From positions 1 through 17,574 of the forward strand of contig JANOPQ010000018.1 of the NCBI GenBank assembly GCA_031421935.1: a stretch of DNA of 17,574 nt, in the 5' to 3' direction. The stretch comes from JAJTFW01 sp031421935. GTDB lineage: Bacteria; Bacteroidota; Bacteroidia; AKYH767-A; OLB10. This document shows positions 1 to 6,668 of this stretch, in pieces. Position 1 is the first letter of the stretch. Each line of letters begins with the position of its first letter. The notes beneath the pieces are model-generated. The model made no database searches. It saw nothing but the letters and a program-made list of their open reading frames with translations, and was not told where the DNA came from. Both the position numbers and the translations under genes were made by a program.

Positions 1-1
1 G

Positions 2-772
2 GCATTAATAGCAACTAGTTTTTTATCATGTAAAGATGATAAGGAGGAAGTGGTTCCTACTCCACAACCTGATACTACGTATGTGCCAGGAACTGTCACC
101 CTCGATATTACAAATGTGGCAGGTACTGTGAATGTAGATGAATCAGGAGGCACTTTCTATATCAATAGCACTGGAGAATCCTTTAATGTAACTAGATTGA
201 AATACTATATTTCTAAAGTCCAATTCTACAAAGTTGATGCATTGGTTTATGAAATGCCAGAGAGTTATTTCTTAGTGGATGAATCAAATCAGGCGACAAC
301 GAAATTAGAAATACCTAATGTTCCAGGTGGAGGGTATACCAGTATTCGTTTTTCTATTGGTGTTGACTCTACCAGAAATGTAAGTGGTGCTCAAACGGGT
401 GCCTTAGATCCTGCCAATGGAATGTTCTGGACATGGTCGAGCGGTTATATATTCTTTAAATTGGAGGGTAAATCTCCTACTTCTTCTCAAGTGGACTCAT
501 CTTATATTTATCATATTGGTGGTTTCAAAAATGCAAATAATACAAATGCTATACGTGAGATAGAAATTGATTTCTTGGGCGATAGTTTAATTGTAGATGG
601 AGCTCGAGATGCTGAAATTCATGTGTTGGCCGATGTATTAAAAGTATTTTCAACTCCAAATACACTAAGCATAGCCGTCTTAAATACTCAAATGGGTCAA
701 GGCGGAAATGCATTACTCATTGCTGATAATTATAAGCAAATGTTTTCTTTCGATCATTTGCATAATAACTGA
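2..772 (+). CDS. MbnP-like copper-binding lipoprotein, copy 1 (5'-truncated)
   Basis: The reading frame is open from base 2, so the true start lies outside the window. An in-frame GTG at 50 would drop the upstream residues, which form the end of a lipoprotein signal (ALIATSFLSC, Cys codon at 29-31), so the frame is extended to the edge. The mature protein matches the MbnP family of periplasmic or surface copper-binding proteins: a GTVTLDI opening strand, then LKYYIS, ESYFLVDE, GALDPANGMFWTWSSGY, YHIGGF and EIHVLADV. The WxW motif (Trp codons 428-430 and 434-436) contains the only two tryptophans in the visible protein. In methanotroph MbnP the first Trp of this motif becomes kynurenine and helps bind Cu(I). 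The protein ends in an HxH (DHLHNN). It is very similar throughout to the copy at 1507-2289, so the two are tandem paralogues. A hairpin starts 20 nt after the stop. Confidence 0.85.
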   Translation, partial: ALIATSFLSCKDDKEEVVPTPQPDTTYVPGTVTLDITNVAGTVNVDESGGTFYINSTGESFNVTRLKYYISKVQFYKVDALVYEMPESYFLVDESNQATTKLEIPNVPGGGYTSIRFSIGVDSTRNVSGAQTGALDPANGMFWTWSSGYIFFKLEGKSPTSSQVDSSYIYHIGGFKNANNTNAIREIEIDFLGDSLIVDGARDAEIHVLADVLKVFSTPNTLSIAVLNTQMGQGGNALLIADNYKQMFSFDHLHNN

Positions 773-792
773 AATTAACCAATTATTTTATT

Positions 793-820
793 CCTGTACT
801 TTTCTGTTGAAGAGTACAGG
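793..820 (+). terminator. Hairpin after mbnP copy 1
   Basis: A 12-bp stem, CCTGTACTTTTC (793-804) and GAAGAGTACAGG (809-820), with one G-T pair and a TGTT loop, begins 20 nt after the stop codon. No clear T-run follows, so it may be a weak terminator or a 3'-end stabiliser. A nearly identical stem follows the second mbnP copy. Beyond the hairpin, 821-1021 holds no gene that I can support. Confidence 0.55.
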
Positions 821-1029
821 AATACAATTGGAAAATTTTGGTGAGCTTTTTAAGATGAATCGCAGTTATTCTAAGAGTATGCTAATAAATTTTGTGCATC
901 TTTTGTAAAAAGCAAATTTTCGAATCGACAAATAAACATAAATTGTTGATATTTATATGATTGCGTAAAAATTGTACCCTCGTTTTTAGAAAGGTGAATA
1001 TTATCATATTTTCTTTTATTTATGACTCA

Positions 1030-1037
1030 TACATTTG
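1030..1037 (+). promoter_or_regulatory. TAnnTTTG -7 element upstream of the small Cys-motif gene
   Basis: TACATTTG fits the Bacteroidota -7 consensus and ends 5 nt before the ATG at 1043. No good -33 TTTG is visible at the expected spacing. It argues for the start at 1043 rather than the in-frame ATG at 1022, and implies a near-leaderless message. Confidence 0.4.
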
Positions 1038-1042
1038 TAAAT

Positions 1043-1411
1043 ATGCAAAAATGGATTTTTTCTCTCCTTATCATTATGTTCTTTTTTATTGGGTCCATTT
1101 CTCGATCTATACTTTTATTGAATTATGAGCTTCGTCACGATTATTTCGCTACCATTTTATGTGAAAAGAAAGATGTTCCCAATAATTCCTGTAAAGGAGG
1201 ATGTTATTTAATTAGAGAACTAAAAGCTCAAGATGAACAAGAGCGAAAACAAGGGAGCAATTCACAAGTTAAATTTGAAATGTTTTCTTTAGCTCCAATT
1301 GTAGCTTTGGTAACTATTTTAGAAAATAGTATTAATTTTAGATTTCCACCCTATAGGAGTAAAGGATATTTGACTGTTTTATTAATTGATTTTCGACCGC
1401 CTACTGCATAG
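1043..1411 (+). CDS. Small membrane protein with C-x9-C-x3-C motif
   Basis: A 122-residue protein from the ATG at 1043. An in-frame ATG at 1022 would add seven residues but lies upstream of the likely promoter element. Residues 4-24 form a strong hydrophobic segment, and a weaker one lies near residues 82-96. Between them is a Cys motif, CEKKDVPNNSCKGGCYL (Cys 40, 50 and 54), followed by a charged, Gln-rich stretch. Small proteins with a similar Cx(n)CxG(K/G)CxL motif are, to my recollection, widespread in Bacteroidota and uncharacterised. The gene sits between two mbnP-like genes on the same strand and is followed by a terminator-like hairpin. That context makes a role in metal (copper) binding or transfer at the membrane plausible, but this is inference. 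It is not a recognised named family. Confidence 0.75.
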   Translation: MQKWIFSLLIIMFFFIGSISRSILLLNYELRHDYFATILCEKKDVPNNSCKGGCYLIRELKAQDEQERKQGSNSQVKFEMFSLAPIVALVTILENSINFRFPPYRSKGYLTVLLIDFRPPTA

Positions 1412-1418
1412 TTATTTT

Positions 1419-1448
1419 TAGCATCAAAACTTTTTATGCTATTTTTTT
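1419..1448 (+). terminator. Rho-independent-like terminator after the small Cys-motif gene
   Basis: TAGCAT (1419-1424) pairs with ATGCTA (1436-1441). The loop contains AAAA and TTTT runs that can extend the stem past one mismatch, and a run of seven T follows at 1442-1448. It lies 8 nt after the stop codon and separates the small gene from mbnP copy 2. Confidence 0.55.
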
Positions 1449-1506
1449 GTTGAAAAAACATAGGTAGCATGTAACCATTCTATTTAAAACAATAAAAATT
1501 AAAAAA

Positions 1507-2289
1507 ATGATTAAATCAAAATTTATGCTGGCTTGTTTATGCCTAATATCAATAAGTTTCATTTCATGTGAGAGTGATAAAAAAGAAGATCCAGCACCTA
1601 TCTATGCAACTGGAACAGTAATACTCGATTTGGCAAACATAGCAGGAGTGTCTCCGAATGTGGATGAGACAGGAAACACATTCTATCCAAATAGCTCGGG
1701 AGAATCCTTTAGTGTTACTCGTTTGAAATATTATATTTCTAAAATTAAATTATACAATGGAAATGCATTAGTCTATGAAATGCCTGAAAGTTATTTTTTA
1801 GTTGATGAAGTAAATCAAGCAACAACGATGTTACATGTACCGAATGTTCCAGGCGGAACGTATACCAGTATTCGCTTTACGGTAGGTATTGATTCTGCCA
1901 GAAATGTAAGTGGTGCTCAAACGGGAGCTTTGGATCCCGCCAATGGAATGTTCTGGACATGGTCGACAGGATATATATTCTTTAAGTTAGAAGGTAAATC
2001 TCCAGCGTCCACTCAACCTGATTCTTCTTATCAATATCATATCGGTGGTTTCAGTAATCCAAGCAATGCAAATCGTGAAGTGGAGATTGTTTTCGGCGGA
2101 CAAAATTTAATTGTGAACGGAACGCGAAGAGCAGAAATTCATGTGTTAGCCGATATTTTAAAAGTGTTTTCTGCACAAAATACGATCAGTATTGCTACGT
2201 TAAATACTCAAATAACTCCAGGCGGAAATGCATTGTTAATTGCTGATAATATTGCAAAAATGTTTAATTTTGAACATATTCATAACTAA
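1507..2289 (+). CDS. MbnP-like copper-binding lipoprotein, copy 2
   Basis: A 260-residue protein with a lipoprotein signal (lipobox FISC, Cys21), so it is probably anchored to a membrane facing the periplasm or cell surface. The MbnP-type domain spans about residues 34-255. The conserved GALDPANGMFWTWSTGY segment carries the WxW motif at Trp150 and Trp152, the only tryptophans in the protein. Histidines at 110, 178, 212, 257 and 259 are possible ligands. In Methylosinus MbnP, Cu(I) binding needs oxidation of the first WxW tryptophan to kynurenine by the di-heme enzyme MbnH. Here an MbnH-like gene follows 72 bp downstream on the same strand, so Trp150 is the predicted modified residue. The ATG at 1507 follows an A-rich stretch and begins a complete signal peptide. 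The protein is strikingly similar to copy 1, differing mainly at the N-terminus and near residue 83. Confidence 0.88.
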   Translation: MIKSKFMLACLCLISISFISCESDKKEDPAPIYATGTVILDLANIAGVSPNVDETGNTFYPNSSGESFSVTRLKYYISKIKLYNGNALVYEMPESYFLVDEVNQATTMLHVPNVPGGTYTSIRFTVGIDSARNVSGAQTGALDPANGMFWTWSTGYIFFKLEGKSPASTQPDSSYQYHIGGFSNPSNANREVEIVFGGQNLIVNGTRRAEIHVLADILKVFSAQNTISIATLNTQITPGGNALLIADNIAKMFNFEHIHN

Positions 2290-2316
2290 CCTAATTGAAA
2301 ATTATGTAATTTTGGA

Positions 2317-2344
2317 CTTGTACTTTTCTTCGGAAGAGTACAGG
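2317..2344 (+). terminator. Hairpin with C(UUCG)G loop between mbnP copy 2 and mbnH-like gene
   Basis: CTTGTACTTTTC (2317-2328) pairs with GAAGAGTACAGG (2333-2344) around a TTCG loop closed by C-G, the exceptionally stable tetraloop. The 24 stem bases differ from the hairpin after mbnP copy 1 at one position, while the loop differs. It lies in a 72-bp intergenic gap and 17 nt before the next start codon, so it may be a partial terminator or RNA-processing element that sets the ratio of MbnP to MbnH, rather than a full stop. Confidence 0.6.
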
Positions 2345-2361
2345 TTTAATGGCTGAATTAA

Positions 2362-3384
2362 ATGAAAAGATTAAAGTACTCTGTTGGAATATTAGGATTA
2401 ATTGTGGTTTTATTTTCCGCTTGCTCAAAAAGTGAGGAGGGAGGTAGCAAACCATTTTTTTATGTCCCGGATGGGTTTCCAGACCCCGTATATCAATTTC
2501 AAAATAATCCAGTAACTACAGCTGGATTTGTGTTGGGTAAAAAACTTTTTTATGATCCCATTTTATCAAGAGACAGTACCGTTTCATGTGGTAGCTGTCA
2601 TCAACAATTTGCTGCTTTCGCTCAAAATGATCATAAATTGAGTCATGGAGTTGATAATTTATTGGGGAATCGGAATTCTCCTGGACTCTATAATATTGCT
2701 TGGTTTCCTAATTTTATGTGGGATGGTGGTGTGAATCATTTGGAAGTGCAACCATTGGCACCTATTACTAATCCAGTGGAGATGGATGAAACGATGCCCA
2801 ATGTGCTCGTGAAGTTAAAAAGAAGTAACAGTTACCCTGGAATGTTTGAGGCTGCTTTTGGTTCCGATACCATTACTACGCAAGCCATCATGCGTGCCAT
2901 GGCTCAGTTCATGGGATCCATGATTTCAGCCGATTCCAAGTACGATCGATACGAGGCCGGAAAGGTGAATTTGACCAGTGCGGAGTTAAGTGGATTGCAA
3001 CTCTTCCGCGCCAAATGTGAGTCTTGCCATAAGGAGCCGTTACTTACGGATATGTCTTTCCGAAATAATGGTCTCGACTCCTATTTTACAAAAGATCCAG
3101 GTCGGGCGAGTATTACTTCGATCCCTCAAGATTCTGGTTTATTCCGTGTACCATCCTTGAGAAATGTAGTCTTAACTTTTCCCTATATGCACGATGGAAG
3201 ATTTGAAAAGTTGATGGATGTTATGAATCATTATAGTTCAGGAATTCAACCTAGCAGTACATTAGATCCGATATTGGCCTCTGGTGGTATTCCTCTTACA
3301 CTAGCAGAGAAAAATGATTTGATTACCTTTTTAGGAACTTTAACCGATTATACTTTCATTCGAGATGGTCGATTTAAGGAATAG
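2362..3384 (+). CDS. Di-heme cytochrome c peroxidase / MbnH-MauG family lipoprotein
   Basis: A 340-residue member of the bacterial di-heme peroxidase (CcpA/MauG/MbnH) superfamily. It has a lipobox (FSAC, Cys21) and two CxxCH heme c sites, CGSCH (76-80) and CESCH (219-223). Other family segments are LGKKLFYDP (59-66), RNSPGLYN (104-111), FMWDGG (118-123), ITNPVEM (135-141) and PSLRN...FPYMHDGRF (265-281). Met276 in YMHDGRF sits where CcpA enzymes often place an axial Met. MauG-type oxidases use Tyr instead, so I cannot tell from sequence whether this is a true peroxidase or an MbnH-like protein oxidase. The gene lies directly downstream of an MbnP-like gene with an intact WxW motif. That favours a role in oxidising MbnP tryptophan to kynurenine, with a general H2O2 peroxidase as the alternative. 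Its length is typical for the family. Confidence 0.88.
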   Translation: MKRLKYSVGILGLIVVLFSACSKSEEGGSKPFFYVPDGFPDPVYQFQNNPVTTAGFVLGKKLFYDPILSRDSTVSCGSCHQQFAAFAQNDHKLSHGVDNLLGNRNSPGLYNIAWFPNFMWDGGVNHLEVQPLAPITNPVEMDETMPNVLVKLKRSNSYPGMFEAAFGSDTITTQAIMRAMAQFMGSMISADSKYDRYEAGKVNLTSAELSGLQLFRAKCESCHKEPLLTDMSFRNNGLDSYFTKDPGRASITSIPQDSGLFRVPSLRNVVLTFPYMHDGRFEKLMDVMNHYSSGIQPSSTLDPILASGGIPLTLAEKNDLITFLGTLTDYTFIRDGRFKE

Positions 3385-3406
3385 GTTATATTCTTTCTGA
3401 ATGCTA

Positions 3407-3430
3407 TTATTTCAATGTAAGTTGAAATAA
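3407..3430 (+). terminator. AT-rich hairpin after the mbnH-like gene
   Basis: A perfect 9-bp stem, TTATTTCAA (3407-3415) and TTGAAATAA (3422-3430), with a 6-nt loop starts 22 nt after the stop codon. It has no T-run and is AT-rich, so it is only a weak terminator candidate. The rest of 3431-3594 shows no gene I can support. Confidence 0.35.
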
Positions 3431-3594
3431 GGAAAGGAATACTAGTTGAGATGATCGCTGAACTTTTATAAAAACATCCCAAGTAATCATGGAGTGAACC
3501 TTTACTGCGGAATGTTAATTTATCACTTTCGCTATTAACAGCCGTTTGTCCATAAGTGCATATCAATAGGATACTTTCCTTTAGTGGTAAGCGG

Positions 3595-3602
3595 TAGTTT
3601 TG
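3595..3602 (+). promoter_or_regulatory. TAnnTTTG -7 element upstream of the DUF3352-like gene
   Basis: TAGTTTTG matches the Bacteroidota -7 consensus and ends 13 nt before the ATG at 3616. The -33 region is poor. If it is used, the 5' leader is only a few nucleotides long. Confidence 0.4.
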
Positions 3603-3615
3603 ACAAACACCCATT

Positions 3616-6252
3616 ATGAAGAGGGTCGTAAGCTCGTCAATTGTTTCTGTTGTTATTTTACTGCTTTTGGCGGGAGGTTTCTTCTACTTCCAACTCAGAA
3701 AAAGTGTAAACTCTTCCGTTTATGAAATGATCCCTGCCGATGTGGCCTGGATAGTCACAGTAGACCCATCTTCAGGAGACCTACAACGATTAGCAAATAG
3801 TTCTTTTTTGTCGGAATGTGATTCAGTAGAGGTTCTGAAAGATTGGAATCGGTCCTTAATTTTTATGGATTCCATTTGCACCAATAATGAAACGTTGAAG
3901 TCTACCTTTAAAGCGTCTCAACTTCTGATAAGCGGTCATGTTACCGGACCATCTGCTTTTAGTCTGATGTATTTTGCAGAAGTGGATAATGATTTTGTGA
4001 ATATTTCGGAAGACCTCATCGCCTTGCTGCTGCAAACTAGTGGATCTATTCAAACTCGAGTGTATAACGGTATCGATATCCGTGAATTTAGTGGAATGAA
4101 CGGAAAGAAATTCTCATGGGCCGTTACTAAAGGTGTTTTTATTGGATCATCTACCACCTTTTTAATTGAAGATGCTATCCGTCAACAAAAGAATGCAAAG
4201 CTGATTTCTCCTGCCGCTTCTATTAAAACATATTGTGAGGAACAACCTAAAGAATTAATGGTAGCCTTGTATTATCCTGGGTTTTCTAAATGGTTGAAAA
4301 CACAATTTCGAGATCCATCAGGAGTAAACTTAGCGCCATTAGAACGCTTAGGCGATTGGTCCATCTTGAACTTGGAAATGCATTCCAATATTATTGCATT
4401 TCAGGGTCAAACTTTGGCGGTCGACTCCAGTACATTCATACATCTGTTCGATCATCAAACTCCTGTAGAGAGAAAGCTAGTGCAAATGTTGCCTGCTAAG
4501 ACATCCGCAGCAGTAGTTTGGGGGATGAGTGATGCATCTCAAATTTTAAATACCATCAAGGAAAATCAGAAGAAATCTAAACAGCCTAGTTCATCGGCTG
4601 AGTTGATGCCCTATTTTGCCAATTGGATCGGAGAAGAAGTGGCTTTAGTGGTCACGCAACCCGCAGGTGCCTTGAATGATAACAATTATCTTTCGATTAT
4701 ACAGGTAAAAAATGCAGCCACATGCAAACGTTCTTTGGAGACGTTGATTGGTGATGGCTCAATAAAGGAAGAATTGTATAACGGATATGCTATCCGTTAT
4801 ATTGATCGAAAATGGATTCTCAAGGATTTGTTTGGATCCCTATTCACTCCTGTAAGTAAGTTTTATTATACCATCATCGGAAATTACTTGATTGTTGGAA
4901 ATCAAGCTTCTGTTTTGCGAGCTTATATTAACGATTATAAAACGAGTAATTTATTGGTGAAAGAGGATCGGTATACTTCATTAGCATCGCATATTCCACA
5001 AAAAGGAAATTTGTTTTTTTATTGTTCTATTCCTCAATCTGAAAAAGTATTTAGCAGTATTGCAGCTCCAGCATGGGTGACTTGGCTTGCGAGTTATGGA
5101 GATGTGTTAAAGAATTGGAATGGGCTCACTTTTTCAATTAGTAATAATAATGGAATGTATACCACCAGTGGGTGTTTGGGTTATTTTAATAAGAATACTT
5201 TAGGACCACAATTGACTTGGAATAATAAGTTGGATACCACCATCGCATCGGGACCTTTTATGCCGGCTGGAATTAATGGTTTGATCTTCGTTCAAGATGT
5301 AGCCAATCAACTTTACGCTTATGATCATACGGGAAATGTAGTGTGGAAGAAGAAAATGGAATCGGCTATTTTGGGAGAAGTGCAAGTGGTAGATTATCAT
5401 GGTCAAGGAGGCAATCAATATTTATTCAATACGCATTCTTTTGTTTATCTCTTCGATTCATTGGGCATGGATGTAGGAAATTATCCTTATCGATTACCTG
5501 CCGAAGCGAGTGCCGGATTAAGTTTAATAAAAGGAAATGGAGTGGAGGAAGGTAGATTTTTTATTCCCTGTAAAAATTTAAGAATGTATGGGTATGGATT
5601 AAATGGAAAACCAATAACTGGATTTGGTATTGTTAAATTACCTGGAGTAGTACAACGTTCGGTGTTGATTCATGAAAAGATGAAACGAATGATCTTACTA
5701 GATGAAAGTGGCATGTGTTATACGTTGGATTTTTCAGGAAGTCGATCTTTTACGGCGAAAGAGAAAATAGTTTTGAATGCGAACGAAACTTTACTTTCTT
5801 CAGAAGATGAAAACATCTTGTTTTATTTTAAAAATGAATCGGGACAAATAAGCCAAGTGAGTGGAGACGGATCGGTCAAGAGAGTTTTTGAAAACGATAT
5901 CGATTCTGTTATAGCTTTTACTTATGGTGATTTAAATGGAGATCAAATTCCTGATTGGATTATCTCATCCACAAAAGGACTACTCTTTAAAACGAATGAT
6001 AACGTTTCACTTTTCAAATACAATTATGCAGAACCTTTTATTTCCTTTGAATATTTAGTTTTTGGTAAAAAAATTGTTGTAGCTGCATCCACACCTCAAC
6101 GCATATTTTGGTTCAGCCACGATGGCAGTTTAGCCGAAGGATTCCCAATTTCAGGAAAAGGCAAGCCTGTCATTGCGAAAGGATCCAGCAACGAAAAATA
6201 CCTACTCCTGAAAGGTGGCGATGATAACATCAGCCTGTATATACTTCAGTAG
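3616..6252 (+). CDS. DUF3352-like exported membrane-anchored protein with propeller-like C-terminus
   Basis: An 878-residue protein. Residues 4-26 form one uncleaved-looking transmembrane anchor, after which the chain should be periplasmic. Residues about 35-530 resemble DUF3352-type proteins of Bacteroidota: an opening VYEMIPADVAWIVTVDP and repeated segments on exported-looking alpha/beta subunits. From about 545 the sequence changes to a repeat-rich, beta-propeller-like region (LYAYDHTGNVVWKKKM, then short PQQ- or FG-GAP-like blades, including YGDLNGDQIPDWIIS near 770 and FWFSHDGSLAEGFPISG near 840). No catalytic motif is visible and the function is unknown. The propeller suggests protein or envelope binding. 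The gene appears monocistronic: a TAnnTTTG element lies just upstream and an inverted-repeat element starts 9 nt after the stop. The family assignment is moderate, the reading frame certain. Confidence 0.75.
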   Translation: MKRVVSSSIVSVVILLLLAGGFFYFQLRKSVNSSVYEMIPADVAWIVTVDPSSGDLQRLANSSFLSECDSVEVLKDWNRSLIFMDSICTNNETLKSTFKASQLLISGHVTGPSAFSLMYFAEVDNDFVNISEDLIALLLQTSGSIQTRVYNGIDIREFSGMNGKKFSWAVTKGVFIGSSTTFLIEDAIRQQKNAKLISPAASIKTYCEEQPKELMVALYYPGFSKWLKTQFRDPSGVNLAPLERLGDWSILNLEMHSNIIAFQGQTLAVDSSTFIHLFDHQTPVERKLVQMLPAKTSAAVVWGMSDASQILNTIKENQKKSKQPSSSAELMPYFANWIGEEVALVVTQPAGALNDNNYLSIIQVKNAATCKRSLETLIGDGSIKEELYNGYAIRYIDRKWILKDLFGSLFTPVSKFYYTIIGNYLIVGNQASVLRAYINDYKTSNLLVKEDRYTSLASHIPQKGNLFFYCSIPQSEKVFSSIAAPAWVTWLASYGDVLKNWNGLTFSISNNNGMYTTSGCLGYFNKNTLGPQLTWNNKLDTTIASGPFMPAGINGLIFVQDVANQLYAYDHTGNVVWKKKMESAILGEVQVVDYHGQGGNQYLFNTHSFVYLFDSLGMDVGNYPYRLPAEASAGLSLIKGNGVEEGRFFIPCKNLRMYGYGLNGKPITGFGIVKLPGVVQRSVLIHEKMKRMILLDESGMCYTLDFSGSRSFTAKEKIVLNANETLLSSEDENILFYFKNESGQISQVSGDGSVKRVFENDIDSVIAFTYGDLNGDQIPDWIISSTKGLLFKTNDNVSLFKYNYAEPFISFEYLVFGKKIVVAASTPQRIFWFSHDGSLAEGFPISGKGKPVIAKGSSNEKYLLLKGGDDNISLYILQ

Positions 6253-6260
6253 ATATAAAA

Positions 6261-6594
6261 GAATTGGCAAGTTGGTAAATTGGCAAATGGGTAAATTTAC
6301 AAGTTGGTAAATGGGATAATTATAGTATTGGAGAGTTTGAGTCCCGATAGCTATCGGGAAGGAGAATGGTCGAATTAGTGTTGTAAAGCTTAGAAATGGT
6401 AAATCAAACAATTATCATTTTGTGATACAACATCAAAGTTTAGCATTCCAAAGTCTTGAAATATCCTTGAATTACTCTGCTAAAATTCGATTTTTAAGTT
6501 TAACAACGACATCCTGGTTTCGCATCGCTTGCAGAGCGCAGCAATTCACCAATTTACCTCCCGATAGCTATCGGGATTACCAACTTGCCAATTC
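6261..6594. repeat. 334-bp inverted-repeat element with octad repeats and two identical palindromes
   Basis: The ends are an exact 18-bp inverted repeat, GAATTGGCAAGTTGGTAA at 6261-6278 and its complement at 6577-6594. The left arm continues as six in-phase octads of the form (A/G)TTGG(C/T)AA over 6263-6310, some degenerate. The right arm contains complementary octads at about 6542-6558 and 6577-6592. Two identical 18-bp palindromes, TCCCGATAGCTATCGGGA, sit at 6342-6359 and 6559-6576. The roughly 200-bp interior has no convincing gene. It starts 9 nt after the stop of the upstream gene. It may be a non-autonomous mobile element, a decayed cassette or a large 3' RNA structure. Confidence 0.7.
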
Positions 6595-6616
6595 AACCGT
6601 GACGTATCGTTAAAAC

Positions 6617-6650
6617 AGAAAAGGCTATATCTTTCGATACAGCCTTTTCT
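6617..6650 (-). terminator. Terminator after the OmpA gene (possibly bidirectional)
   Basis: AGAAAAGGCT (6617-6626) pairs with AGCCTTTTCT (6641-6650), and inner bases extend the stem towards a short TTTC loop. It lies 18 bp beyond the stop codon of the minus-strand OmpA gene. The stem ends in A/T-rich tracts on both strands, so it could also stop plus-strand transcripts. Confidence 0.75.
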
Positions 6651-6668
6651 ATTTTATAAATGTGCTCT

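Noticed and set aside
708..908. Plus-strand open frame of 66 codons after mbnP copy 1
   Set aside because: It overlaps the mbnP end in another frame and spans the hairpin; the composition is not protein-like.
1022..1042. Longer start for the small Cys-motif protein
   Set aside because: The TAnnTTTG element at 1030-1037 lies inside the extension, and the ATG at 1043 opens directly into the membrane helix. The longer form cannot be fully excluded.
3348..3614. Minus-strand open frame of 88 codons between the mbnH-like and DUF3352-like genes
   Set aside because: It overlaps the 3' end of the cytochrome gene, shows no domain or signal pattern, and covers the promoter element at 3595-3602.
6422..6613. 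Plus-strand open frame of 63 codons inside the 334-bp repeat element
   Set aside because: It runs through the palindrome and the inverted-repeat arm and resembles translated repeat, not a gene. A reverse-strand stretch near 6470-6525 reads as a short peptide before a stop, too short to call a pseudogene.
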